DNA from: Acholoe squamosa
Lineage: Eukaryota; Annelida; Polychaeta; Phyllodocida; Polynoidae
NCBI GenBank assembly: GCA_949317995.1
Contig: OX439050.1
Span: 54,251,777-54,315,776, forward strand
Direction of reading: 5' to 3'
Length of the DNA stretch: 64,000 bases
Positions 46,218 to 56,317 of the stretch are shown here, piece after piece. The translations under genes and the position numbers were made by a program. Under the pieces are notes generated by a model that worked only from the letters and a program-made list of their open reading frames with translations, was not told the DNA's origin and searched no databases. Each line of letters starts with the position of its first letter. Positions within the stretch are counted from its first letter, which is position 1.

Positions 46218-48344
46218 ATGGTGACCCTCACCGGCGCGGAAGGGGGAGGGGCGACCTCCGCCGAAGGGCCCAGTGTGCAGCAGCATCGGGAGTGGCTGGC
46301 CTCCATGTTCCAACTGCCGGTGGACCATCCTATCCTGGCCATGGTATCGCCGCCGCCACGGTCAGTCCTAAAAGGGACGGATGGGAAAGGCAAGTTCCCC
46401 TGTAGCCTGGGTCCCCAGGAGAGGACCCCACCGCCGGAAAGCCGCCTGCAGGCGCTGATGAGTAGCCGCCTGATATCGCCTGTCCACAGGTCAGACTCCC
46501 AGCAAGTCACACCCCGCTGTGATTCGAGTCCAGCACCGTCGGAGGGGGCCTTGGACCAGGAAATAGACAGGACAGACCGGGAGCTGGCCCAGCTGGGGGA
46601 TGAAGCAGCGAGGAGGCGTGTACTGGCGGGCGACAAGAGAGCCCTGTCGGTGCTGCGGTCTGGGCACACTCAGGACGAGGGGACAGGAGAGGCCATGGGC
46701 ACGGTCCAGGCGCCGGCTACAGCTACCGCCGTAGGTACTACCTCCGTCGTGGGGGAGGCCTTGTCGGGCGGGGCGGACACGGCGCCGGCACAATCATCCC
46801 TGCCGAGCCTGACAGCTTTTGCAGTCCCCGACGCCTCCCCAGGTATGAGCCCAAGAAGGAGCCCCAGGCGACAGATGGCCAGGGGTGAGTTGACTCGCCA
46901 GGTACAGGCTAAGAGGGAGGAGTACATCAGGCGCACGTCTGAAGCTAGCCAGACCACACCGGAGTCGAGTGAGGACGAACGCTCGGGCCAGGCAGTGGTA
47001 GCCGGAAAAGGGGGGCCGTTGAAGGCGCTGGAGAGGTCACACCTTTCCTCTGAGAGTGGAGGCTCGGCGGAGGCGGAGACGGAGGCACCCGGTGTCTACC
47101 TTCAGGGTCAGGTGTCAGGCGGGCCATACCCACAAGGGACCGGTGGGAGGGGAGAAACGGAGAGGGACGCTAGTAGCAAGAAGACAGATGAGGGGCGGCC
47201 ATCTAAAGAGGAAGAGAAGGCCAGTAGGGAGAAAGGGAGTGTGGAGGAGGAGGACGCTCGCCAACAAGGGGGAAAGATAGAGGGGAAGGAACTGCCAAGG
47301 AAAAGGGGCGAGAAGAAGGCAGAGGAGGAGAAAGAGAGAAAGAAGGGGAAGGAGGATAAGAGAGTGGCTGATGAGAAGGAGCAGAAGAAAAAGAAAGAGG
47401 AAGAGAAAAAACAGGCTGAAGAGAGAGAGCAGAAAAGGAGGAAAGACGAGAAGAAAGCGGTGGAAGAGAAAGAAAAGAAGGCTGCGGAGGAGAAAGAACA
47501 GAAGAGGAAAAGAGACGAAAGGAAGGCAGAGGAGAAAAGACAGGAGGAGAGAAGTGTGGCAGGGGAGAAGGAAGAAAGAAAAAGAAAGGAGGAACTTAAG
47601 GCGGCGGAAGAGAGGGAGGATAGAAGGAAGAAAGAGGAGGCAAAACAACTAGAAGAGAGGGAGGAGAAAAGACGGCGGGAGGAGAGAGAGGATAAGAAAC
47701 GCCGGGAGGAGAAGAAGGCAGAACGGGAAAAGGAGGAGAAGAGACGTCGTGAGAAGGACAGGGAAAGACGCCAGAAAGAGGAGGAGGAGGATAGACGATG
47801 GGCAGAGAAAGAAAGATCACGGGAGCGCGACGGCAGAGAGTACTGGCTCTCGAGTGGGGATGAGGCGATGGGGGATGCCGGTGTGTCACGGCCGGGTAGT
47901 AGCCTGACTCCGGGCGGGCCCTCGACAGGGGCTATGGCTCCACCACCACCCCCACCACCGGTAGTGCTGCCCATGGGGCCCGACGTGTGGGGTCAGCTAC
48001 AGAGGCCAGTACCCGGAGTAGGAGACGGTTTCCCCACCTACCCGGTGATGATACCATGGCTGGAGGACAGCCCGGCGGTGGTGGATAGATGGAGAGCGGG
48101 GAACCAACCGGGCGAGGAATGGGGAGCAGTTTCCCCTGTCTCCGGTCGACAGCACAGGTGGGAGGATGTAGTGGGGGAGGATCTGGTCCAAGTCACCCAA
48201 TTGTACCAGACGGTCTTCCGCCGGCCGGTGAGTACGCACCCATCACCTCTAGAAAATAAGAGTAGTGCATCACCTCTAGAAAATAAGAGTAGTGAAGCGA
48301 GGCTGTCTGTTGATGAGAGAATCAAGGAAATGTTGTCAGAATAA
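46218..48344 (+). CDS. Accessory 708-codon open frame with Lys/Glu/Arg-rich coiled coil
   Basis: The longest frame in the window. Residues 1-320 are Ser/Pro/Gly-rich and look disordered. Residues about 325-540 are almost entirely Lys, Glu, Arg, Ala and Gln in heptad-like patterns (for example EEKEQKRKRDERKAEEKRQ), predicting a long charged coiled coil or single alpha helix. A run of seven prolines follows near residue 577. The C-terminus has a 9-residue tandem repeat (SPLENKSSA/SPLENKSSE) from the 27-bp duplication at 48241-48294. No membrane segment, cysteine-rich envelope pattern or enzyme motif is seen. The preceding frame at 45634-46224 is similarly disordered and acidic. Similar charged proteins tend to be labelled trichohyalin-like, which says little about function. 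Confidence 0.6.
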   Translation: MVTLTGAEGGGATSAEGPSVQQHREWLASMFQLPVDHPILAMVSPPPRSVLKGTDGKGKFPCSLGPQERTPPPESRLQALMSSRLISPVHRSDSQQVTPRCDSSPAPSEGALDQEIDRTDRELAQLGDEAARRRVLAGDKRALSVLRSGHTQDEGTGEAMGTVQAPATATAVGTTSVVGEALSGGADTAPAQSSLPSLTAFAVPDASPGMSPRRSPRRQMARGELTRQVQAKREEYIRRTSEASQTTPESSEDERSGQAVVAGKGGPLKALERSHLSSESGGSAEAETEAPGVYLQGQVSGGPYPQGTGGRGETERDASSKKTDEGRPSKEEEKASREKGSVEEEDARQQGGKIEGKELPRKRGEKKAEEEKERKKGKEDKRVADEKEQKKKKEEEKKQAEEREQKRRKDEKKAVEEKEKKAAEEKEQKRKRDERKAEEKRQEERSVAGEKEERKRKEELKAAEEREDRRKKEEAKQLEEREEKRRREEREDKKRREEKKAEREKEEKRRREKDRERRQKEEEEDRRWAEKERSRERDGREYWLSSGDEAMGDAGVSRPGSSLTPGGPSTGAMAPPPPPPPVVLPMGPDVWGQLQRPVPGVGDGFPTYPVMIPWLEDSPAVVDRWRAGNQPGEEWGAVSPVSGRQHRWEDVVGEDLVQVTQLYQTVFRRPVSTHPSPLENKSSASPLENKSSEARLSVDERIKEMLSE

Positions 48345-49228
48345 GGGGTGGTGACTGAGTGGGGGAGTGATCCGGGGAGCGCCGGGAAGGTCTCAAGGGA
48401 GGGCTGGGAGAGGAGCCTGTCAGGGGAGCTGTACAAACGGTGTCTGTTGCATTGCAGGTGAGCCGGAGAGGAGGACAGCCGGCGCAGTCGTCCGGGAGGG
48501 AGACGCCTGGGGGCAGACCGGCAGGAGAGGAAGCCACCGGAGAAGGGACGAGCCGTGAGGGTCGGCGTTGAGGAGGTTCACCCCCAGCACTCAGGGCGAC
48601 GACGTCTGTAGGCCAACAGTGGCCACCTGTATATAGTTCTGTTCTGAATGTTGTTAGGCGGGACTTGTGTAATGGTGGATTTCCGCCGGAGGACAAGCCA
48701 AGGCGCACGCCGGTGCCGGTAGGATTAGGAAGACGTTGGACATTTTTATTTTGTGTATAAAGAGATGAAGGAGAGTTATTTAAGTCATGCTACGATGTTA
48801 CCAGAATTACTTGTACTTAGATGTTAAGTGTTATGACAACATACCTGTCATTGTAATCCGATGAGGTCGATGTTGTAGAGGTGCCGTCAGGGGAGGAATG
48901 TCCAGGCGCCGGGCGGGACGGCTTAGCTGTTAAGTGTTAGGAAAACATACCTGTCCTTGTGAACCGATGAGGTGGATTATTTATGCGGGTGTTGTAAAAG
49001 TGCCATCGTAAGAGGAATGTCCAGTCGCCGGGCGGGATGGCTTAGGAGTTAAGTGTTATGGAGCATACCTGACGTTAGAGAGAGGCGTAATTTGATACCT
49101 ACAGAGGGTACATCGCCGATGTTCCTGTACCCTGTCATTGTTACCATAAGATTATTGAGATGATTGGTTATTTTAGTATGGAGAAGGACGGACACCCAGG
49201 CCGCTAAGGCACCCCGGCGGTTGTGAGT
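48345..49228 (+). other. Ty3/Gypsy 3' untranslated region with tandem repeats
   Basis: About 0.9 kb without a convincing frame. A degenerate tandem repeat starts with GTTAAGTGTT at 48823, 48929 and 49048 (units of 106 and 119 bp, then a partial), sharing ACATACCTGTC, GATGAGGT and GAGGAATGTCCAG motifs. Such internal repeats are common in the 3' leader of large LTR elements and may hold cis-acting signals; the role is inference. Confidence 0.65.
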
Positions 49229-49241
49229 AAGGTGGGAGGAG
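49229..49241 (+). other. Ty3/Gypsy polypurine tract
   Basis: AAGGTGGGAGGAG directly abuts the 3' LTR. It is purine-rich with one T and fits the plus-strand priming site. Confidence 0.75.
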
Positions 49242-49694
49242 TGTAATGGAGACGGTTATACGAGTACGGCGGGGATAGACGGAGAGTCCGGCGGGAGATT
49301 CAGGTGTTAATGTGCGGAGCCGACACCGGGAGGCGCCCCGGAGGGCAGAGGTGGCCTTATTTGGAAAAGGGGGAGGGGCATGGCGTACGGTGTGACGTCA
49401 CGAGTCCAGATGGTAGTATATAAGGAGGTGCAGAACGGAAGGAGGGGGTCGGTGAGTTTGGAGTTCGACAGAGCAGATGTATGGGGGCGAGGCCGGAAAC
49501 CGGGAGCAGATCCGCCGGAGCGTAAGCAGTATAGCCGTCCGCCGGAAGAGCTGAAGCGAGCTGGGTGGCCCGATACATAGAGTTATAAGTGATAATCGAT
49601 GTCCCGAGCCCAAGGGCAGGCCGGGTTGTGGCCTTTGAATAAATAATCACAGTAGTCTTCGAACTTTACTTGGCATCAGCCTCATTTTATTACA
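49242..49694 (+). repeat. Ty3/Gypsy 3' LTR
   Basis: A 453-bp LTR from TGTAAT to ATTACA. It is colinear with the 5' LTR, with 9 substitutions (mostly transitions) and one 6-bp indel. TGACGTCA (49393-49400), TATATAAG (49417-49424) and AATAAA (49638-49643) are all preserved. It is followed by the GTAG target duplication. Confidence 0.95.
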
Positions 49695-49698
49695 GTAG

Positions 49699-50223
49699 TT
49701 TATACAGTGGACCTAACCTGTATACTGTGTGCTGACTGAGTATTGCATTATTAAATTGTACTCATGTGAAGTCAGCCCTGGTAAGCATGCCGTTGACTGA
49801 TTTAAGATCATAAATTTCTTCTCTTAACCACCCCATCCTTTATGCTGCTGGGAAGAATTTGCCTCATAGGGATGTGAAAGTAGCTCATTATTCTTGATAC
49901 TAAGAGTAAGATATTAGTTACTGAATCTTGAAGTGTTTTTTTTATTATTCTGCTTCTAAGATCGTTGGCTATGTATAAACACTAATTGCAGGAAGAGAAC
50001 CCTCAAAATAATGTACTCTCCATCATCACATCTGCTGGTTAAGCCACATTAAATCTACTTTACCTCTACTTAATGACACTTGATTCAAACATCCCTAGGT
50101 CCTCACTGATGATTAATGTGAGCAGCTCCCCATCTGTGCATGTGCCTGAAAATAACCCTTTTTTTAATGCACTATGTAGAACTTATAGAGAGTTAATCTC
50201 TGCCCTACAACCCAGTTCACCAC
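49699..50223. other. AT-rich DNA between Ty3/Gypsy element and foldback element
   Basis: No open frame of note, RNA gene or repeat was recognised. Matches to duplication unit 1 are weak here. Confidence 0.4.
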
Positions 50224-50504
50224 ACTAAAAACATGGAAGATCCGAAACTAGTCAGCGGTGACCACTTTAGGTCCTCAAGTTGATGATACCTAAAACTACA
50301 ACTTTAGGTAGTCAAAATGACAACTTTAGGTCATCATCCTGACGACCTGAGTCATCAACATGGCGACTCTGTACGGTCAGTATTGTCAGGATGATGACTT
50401 AAAGTCGTCATTTTGACTACCTAAAGTTGTAGTTTTAGGTATCATCAACTTGAGGACCTAAAGTGGTCACCGCTGACTAGTTTCGGATCTTCCATGTTTT
50501 CAGT
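50224..50504. mobile_element. 281-bp long-inverted-repeat element, GACGAC family, copy 2
   Basis: Arms of about 120 bp run from ACTAAAAACATGG on the left to CCATGTTTTCAGT on the right and are almost perfectly complementary, leaving a loop of only about 40 bp. The arms contain repeated TGAYGAY/TAGGTMRTCA units. Such near-perfect arms imply recent origin or arm-to-arm copying. No open frame is present, and a target duplication is not evident. It is related to 38787-39026. Confidence 0.8.
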
Positions 50505-51421
50505 ACATCATGTTTTATGTAAAACCTGTTGCTCTCATGTGTTCACCAGTATCTCACAGACGCTATTGCCCTTTGGTCTCATACTGTCTTGCACTGTTTA
50601 TAAGGCAACCAGTCCCAGAACAAGAACTTTAATTTAGCAAAAGACTTTGACCACAAATTGTAATTTGTATTACCAGTGATCTAACCAGTGAGAGATCAGT
50701 GAGTTATTATCCAGGTAGAGGGTCAAATAAAAGTGATTCGCTCAGTTTGCTTTCTAACATTCGTTATAGTTTTCTGCAACGCCCGAGCCTATTATTGTTA
50801 TACCAGCAACAAATGGTATCAGTACCTTCCCTTCACTTAAACATCTTCCCTGAAAGTCTCATATGTTTAATTTGAACAATTCTTTTTTATATTTGTTCAT
50901 GGCAGATTACAAGAGCATTGTGGTAGTAGTTTGGGATTGTTTTAAGCTGATTTAATTAGATGAATCATAAAATCCTTTCACCAATGGCGTCCATAGCAAA
51001 TAATGAATTGGTTGTTAAAATATTATCACTCCCATACTCCTCTATCCATTCCTAGTCTTACTCCAGGGCTGTTAACACGTTCAATGTTAACGTACCAATA
51101 TGTGTCATGTGTCCTTCCCATAGACTGTGCTAAGGGCAACTGTCAGTAATGTGAGGTAAAAGGGTCTAAAGGTTGATATATATGACTTTCTGAATATCTA
51201 GACACACCTTGAAACTGTATGCTAGCAAATTCTGCATAGATCCAGTGTACTACAGTTAAACCCCAAGTATAAGGTGTGGCTTATGTGTGAGGATAGACTC
51301 TGATGCAAATTTAGGCATGCACCTTATAGGTGAGGAATTTGACTTTAGAACAGTGCTAGACTAACCGAGGCTTGATCTCAGATCCACCTTGTAGGATCTG
51401 GCTAAGTAAGGGGTGTGACTT

Positions 51422-51643
51422 CCCAGCAAATTGTCGTCATCTGTCGCCATGATTGGTCATCAATGGTGACTCCTTTTTGAGTGATAACTCATTCCGTCAT
51501 CTTTCGCCACTGTGTGTTAGACTCACGTGGCATAGCAATTGCTATTTCTGGTGATCTTGTGCTATAACGATGTCGTGTTATATATAGCGACATGTGTGAG
51601 CCACTTCACACAGGTTGACGAGGACTCACGACAATTTGCTGGG
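51422..51643. mobile_element. 222-bp MITE with 16-bp perfect terminal inverted repeats
   Basis: The ends are CCCAGCAAATTGTCGT and ACGACAATTTGCTGGG. Duplication unit 1 has the matching empty site near 33285 (TGTGTGTCTTATACG) where this copy has TGACTT, then the element, then TTATATG, consistent with a 2-bp TT target duplication. The insertion is therefore younger than the segmental duplication. No coding capacity is present. Confidence 0.85.
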
Positions 51644-51990
51644 TTATATGCAAGGTTTCCAGTATAATGTCAGCTGACAATGGAGTACCCCTTTGTTATC
51701 TTGGCTATATGCCTTTATACATATATAAAAACTTTAGAACATGCTACACATAATTTATAGTTCATATCAAATGATACAAAAAAAAGAGAACAGGGATCAA
51801 ATGATGAAGCAATGCATAATGAACAAGTTTCGTAGCTCTAGTATGGTTCAAACCGGAATCAATCAGTGACCACCAAAAACATAGGCAATGTGGTTCTGTT
51901 AAATTACCTCAGAGATGTTGGTCATCATAAAAGAAACACTGAACAAAACATTGTGATTGGTAGTCAAATTTCAGAAGTAACTACATTTGT

Positions 51991-53207
51991 TGTTTCCAAT
52001 CACCAGGACACATGCACACTCACATAATATGCATGCCACTTTTGTCGTCTCCTAGAGGCCCATTAAGCTCTACATCACGTATCTCATTACCCCGTATCTC
52101 ATTAATGATTCAGTCTTTGATGTTGAATACAAATTATTGATTAAAACATACCTCATGAGGTCCTCACTAGGGATGTTTATCAGAGACAGCTCTCAAGACA
52201 AAAATAACAAGCACATCATATCTAACCATTTAATGCTGCATGAATTCAAGCTCCTCTCTACACTTGATGCCCCATATACAGTACTAGAGTCTTACACCAG
52301 ACTGACTGCTTTTGAGTGAATAAGTCCCACAATGATTTATGATCCATAAATCCAGTCACCATGATCAAACCTGCCAGAGCGGTATCTATGCTTTATAGTG
52401 ACAAATGGTCATTTATATTTTAAAAGCACTGTGCGGCCTTTAAAAGGCCAAGCTGCAGATTCTTTGAAGTTAATCTGCACTCTTAAAAAAAAACTTTGTC
52501 AAGATAAAGGTGAAATCTGTGGTCCAGAGATCCAATGTTATTATCACAGAAATACCTTGTACCGCAGCGTGAACTGTACCGCTTAATAGTAGAAACAATA
52601 CAGCTTCACTGTAATCAGTTACGGTGATAAATTTACTGTTCAGTTTCATGATGTTCAGTTTTAATTCAACATTTATTTTTAGAGCGTGTGTATGGCCGCA
52701 TCATAATACTGATTCTCTCAATTTACTCCATTTATTGTTGCCCTAGTATCCCATATTGCCTTATATTAATGACTAATACCATGCAGATAGCCTTGAGATA
52801 TGGAGGCCTCAAAGCAGGACTGCATCCAGTATCTCCACCCCAAAATCAATACGATATATAATTGATCACAAAATCATAGTTAGTATAATTGCTATATAAT
52901 TAGTGAGTATAGATTCACTATCTAGCGAACAAACGTGTACAGTTCAGTCATAAAGATGAAGAAATGCCATCTAGAGCCCATCCCTGGATCATGGGGTGCG
53001 CTAAGAACTTAGTACACTTGTTTATCATCAGATTTCTCTTACTTCTCTATCAAAATACGTTATTTTGAAGTGACCATAAGTAGAAGGGGTCTATATTCTA
53101 CATACACACTTTTTTGCAGAACTAAATTTGGAATATTTTTTGAGAAATAGCTGTATTTACATTCTTCCCCCGTCTTGCTATACTAAAATTGGTTTGCTAT
53201 TTTTTTT
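51991..53207. other. AT-rich DNA without recognisable genes
   Basis: Open frames are about 60 codons. No repeat, RNA gene or exon was recognised. Confidence 0.45.
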
Positions 53208-53384
53208 AAGCTACTTATATGCGCGCATATAAGTGGTGATAAATGGGCAGTAGCAGTTCCCAATGTATTACTAGATGTCACCACTTCTTTTCAGGTGTTA
53301 TGTAACAGGTTCCTTCACTGGTGGCCCTTGTAGTCGGCCATATTGCCTAGCCCCAGGAAGGACCACCGGTTGCACATTGGAGAT
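53208..53384 (+). repeat. Structured short interspersed repeat, copy B
   Basis: Matches 131-307, including the 22-bp palindrome, the AAGTGGTGA/TCACCACTT pair and the CCTAGCCCCAGGAAGG core. One base of the ACCTGTT/AACAGGT hairpin is changed. It lacks the flanking 82-bp direct repeats of copy A, so the 177-bp unit moves or is copied on its own. Confidence 0.65.
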
Positions 53385-55320
53385 GTCAATTTATTTTAAT
53401 TTGCTAATAAATATGAACCTACAAGATTAAAAAATAGATAACTGCCTACAAACTGACGTTTTCATTTTAGCAAAGTGCTGTTTAATAAGGGAGTGTGTGT
53501 ATCATTTAATGTTAATAATTATAAGTACCAAATGGTGGAGTGGTTTCACCATCCCACCTTTGACCCCAATTATGTATGTGCAGGTAGGTGTCACGGTCCT
53601 GTGACCAGGGCTCTGATTGGCCCATACACCTGTAGAGGTGAGTGTCATGGTCCAGTGCACACACAAGGGTACTAAGATCCTAGTACATCCTAAGACTGTG
53701 CATGGTATCAGAATCTTAGTACTAATGTCAGACTGTTGTACTATGATCCTGGTGTGTCCCAACAAGGTATTCCCGTCCCCAACCTATGAAAAGGCTATGG
53801 TTAGTCTTAATTAAGAGTAATACTATTTCAATCATTGGACGACAAAATGTTCCTGATAAAACATCTTTCTGCCTCCCACTGCTCTTCCTCCTTCCCCAAC
53901 CCAGACCTCAATCCCACTCCTCCTCCTCTTTGGCCTGCTACTCATTGCACAACAAATGCCTTCCTCATGTGCACTTTGTGACCATTTTGTACAGCAGGGT
54001 CCCTCTAGCTACTGTGTGTTTGATTTTTTGTTGTTGTCTGGGGTGGGGGTGGGGGATTCTTTTTGGTTTCTTGATTGAGTTTGATTATTTTTATTGTCCT
54101 CAAAAATATCACATAGGGGGCTTTTCAATAATTTGCCAAGAATTATATATAGAGAATGTGCAGCTTCATTGTTCATGTTTACATGCATTTGGATAACTCA
54201 TTGTTCAGCTATACATTGTAACCAATGCTACTAATAGATCCATTGGTCTTAAATCATCAAGAGCTTTGGCAAAGTCTTATTTTACATCTCATGTTACTTC
54301 TCTGCCTCTAATCTGTTCCAATGCTGACTGGCTACAAGTGTCCACACAGTCCGCTTTTTTGATAGACGTCTTTCTCAGGCCAGTCTACTTTGTTTTTAAT
54401 CTTCACATTTCCTTGTAGGTTTCTACACGAACCCCTTGTGCCGTTCCATATGCATATACCAGCATGTCCACATCATACAGCTCATAAAGGGCCTGGTTTA
54501 TCTTAGTTTTTGTTGTTTTAAATTACATTTTGGCTTTGGCATTTCAATGTCTGTGTGTAGATAATAAGGACCTATGTCACAAATAAAAAGTGGCAATATG
54601 TGACCTGAACTGGGAAAGGGGGTCTTCTACCCCCTGCACTAAGCCCCCTTTTTGCAGATCATGACACATATGGGTATTCTGTTCCTCAATATATTATATT
54701 AATATACATGAATGTATAATAGTTCCATATCTAACATTGATCAAATTGTTATGATAACGAATTTTCTACTGAATGAGGGTCAAGATTATCTTCAGGGAGG
54801 GATATTCAGCTCATTATGACTGTTGATTAATGCATCAATTCTAAAACTTAGAACTATGCTGCAGTGAAAGCAGAACCTTGTTTTGAAACAAGGTTCTGCT
54901 TTCCAAAGGAGCAATTGTAGATATTTGCTCTTTATGGCAAAGTTTTTCATTATTATGTATTTTGTCTCTAAACCTCCAGCAGATGGTATTATGGAATGGT
55001 TATTAAATCACCACTACTGTATACATAATGCTCCGAATATCTATAATGTATTGATTATACACCTATCCATCACCCAGAGACAAACAGACTTTTTACCTTG
55101 ACAGAAATCCACTTGTATAAATAAAGGTCAGCATTGCAACAGAAAAACTGCTGCTTTCAAAATCACATGATCGATTGTATTTCCTCAGGCAGGGAAAAAT
55201 GGTGCATTTGGATACCGAAAGCGCAGTCAGAATTTCAGGAGCTGGCCAGAAAGGCAAAATAGTTTTCTGATGACATGCCGCCCATCAGATCACGTCATAG
55301 TTGCATTGAAATATCCAGGT
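53385..55320. other. AT-rich DNA with one perfect palindrome, no genes
   Basis: The only clear structure is an inverted repeat at 54865-54903 with perfect 18-bp arms beginning GAAAGCAGAACCTTG. The longest open frame (136 codons, 53786-54196) has no recognisable domain or codon signature, and I do not call it a gene. Confidence 0.45.
54865..54903. repeat. 39-bp near-perfect palindrome
   Basis: Arms GAAAGCAGAACCTTGTTT and AAACAAGGTTCTGCTTTC are separated by a 3-base loop. It could extrude as a cruciform or be the core of a foldback repeat. Confidence 0.8.
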
Positions 55321-56317
55321 TTATACCACGATTTGTGGGTTACACAGTGCTTTTTGGTGTCTATTCCCATCCACATATCTGTCGATATTGCACACCCTAT
55401 AGGCTGTAACATCAATTTTGGAAGGCGTGCGGTTATCCAGGTAAGGCGTGCGGTTATCCAGGTAAGGCGTGCAGTTATCCAGGATAACTGCACGCCTCTC
55501 CCATGTCACATATCACATGTGACATGTTAAAACCCTCGAAATTTTCCAGGCCAGGGCAGGGCTCGAACCTACAGTCTCAGATCCCTAATCCAACTCCCTA
55601 TGCATTGTGCCACAGGGACTGACGGGAGAAGCTTGGTTAGAACCACGTCTCGATATGATATGGGAAGGAGTCGACTGCGGGCTCACCTCTACCATAACCG
55701 CGGGACGCATTCAAATATATCCAAGCCGACACGGGCGCTGAAGGAGGAGACGCGGTGGTCTAGCGGTTAGCACGTTGCGCTCAGCCGTCAGAGGTACATG
55801 GATCGAGCCCCGGTCCGGGCGCATCTTTTTTCGCCGTGTGCGCTGTCGCTGTCCGCTGCCGGGCGCAGAGGTGTATTATACACAAACATAACAGCGAGAC
55901 GCATTGAAATCTTTTTTCGCCGTGTGCACTGTCGCTGTCCGCTGCCGGGCAAGGAGGTGTATTATACACAAACATAACAGCGAGAAGCATCTTTTCTTCG
56001 CCGTGTGCCGCTGCCAAGCCTAGCCGACACCGGGGCTGCCACTGTCCGCTGCCGGGGAAGGAGGTGTATGTACCTGTGTACACACACTATGGCTGGCTTT
56101 GATCGAGTCCCATGGAGGGGGAATAATTTTTGTTTTCAACTTGAATTTATTGGTATAATATTGATTATTTATTGGTTTTGTGGTATAAAATAAGTAGTCA
56201 ATGGATAACTGATGACCCGTGGGGGTTATCGACGATAATAACACTCGGCCTACGGCCTCGTGTTATCATCCGTCAATAACCCCCACGCGTCATCAGTTAT
56301 CCATTGGTTACTTGTTC
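55321..56317. mobile_element. Composite repeat with divergent tRNA-like modules and terminal hairpin, copy 2
   Basis: Shares with 23672-24890 the opening block (ACCACGATTT), a small inverted repeat (here three 21-bp units of GTAAGGCGTGCGGTTATCCAG followed by an inverted copy, about 55423-55497), a reverse-strand Arg-like tRNA module (55548-55623; B box GGTTCGAGCCC, better kept than in copy 1), a plus-strand module (55747-55831, ending in TTTTTT), GC-rich units with AACAGCGAGACGCATT, and the hairpin 56192-56313 ending TTACTTGTTC. It is shorter than copy 1 because it has fewer GC-rich units. No coding capacity. Confidence 0.7.
56192..56313. repeat. Terminal hairpin of composite repeat, copy 2
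   Basis: Arms of about 54 bp, from AAGTAGTCAATGGATAAC to GTTATCCATTGGTTACTT, with a loop containing GGCCTACGGCC. The outer bases match copy 1. Many inner-stem bases differ from copy 1 on both arms together, so pairing is kept. Confidence 0.85.

Larger units (their letters stand above)
39332..49698 (+). mobile_element. Ty3/Gypsy LTR retrotransposon with 4-bp target duplication
   Basis: The element spans 39336-49694 (10,359 bp), flanked by GTAG at 39332-39335 and 49695-49698. Parts are the 5' LTR (447 bp), primer site, gag, pol with domain order protease-RT-RNase H-integrase (the Ty3/Gypsy order), an accessory region of about 3 kb, an untranslated region with tandem repeats, a polypurine tract and the 3' LTR (453 bp). 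The LTRs differ at 9 positions plus one 6-bp indel, about 2 percent, so the insertion is fairly young and postdates duplication II. It is much more GC-rich than its surroundings. The copy is broken, with roughly three to five breaks. No chromodomain or envelope was recognised; the clade is not assigned. Confidence 0.95.
36240..51990 (+). repeat. Tandem segmental duplication II, unit 2
   Basis: Second copy of 28520-36170, interrupted by the Ty3/Gypsy element (39336-49694) and by foldback elements at 38787-39026, 50224-50504 and 51422-51643. The first 85 bp or so (36240-36325) match 28520-28615 in inverted orientation, so a small inversion occurred at the junction. No host gene was recognised. 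Confidence 0.75.

Noticed and set aside
47108-47974. 288-codon Ser/Phe/Leu-rich reverse-strand frame
   Set aside because: It is the antisense of the Lys/Glu/Arg-rich coiled-coil tract and has no independent support.
46218-48344. Envelope gene of an errantivirus
   Set aside because: The accessory frames lack a signal peptide, a hydrophobic membrane segment, and the cysteine and cleavage-site patterns of envelope proteins.
53786-54196. 136-codon open frame as a host gene
   Set aside because: There is no recognisable domain, splice or promoter context, or codon signature, and random frames of this size are expected in 64 kb.
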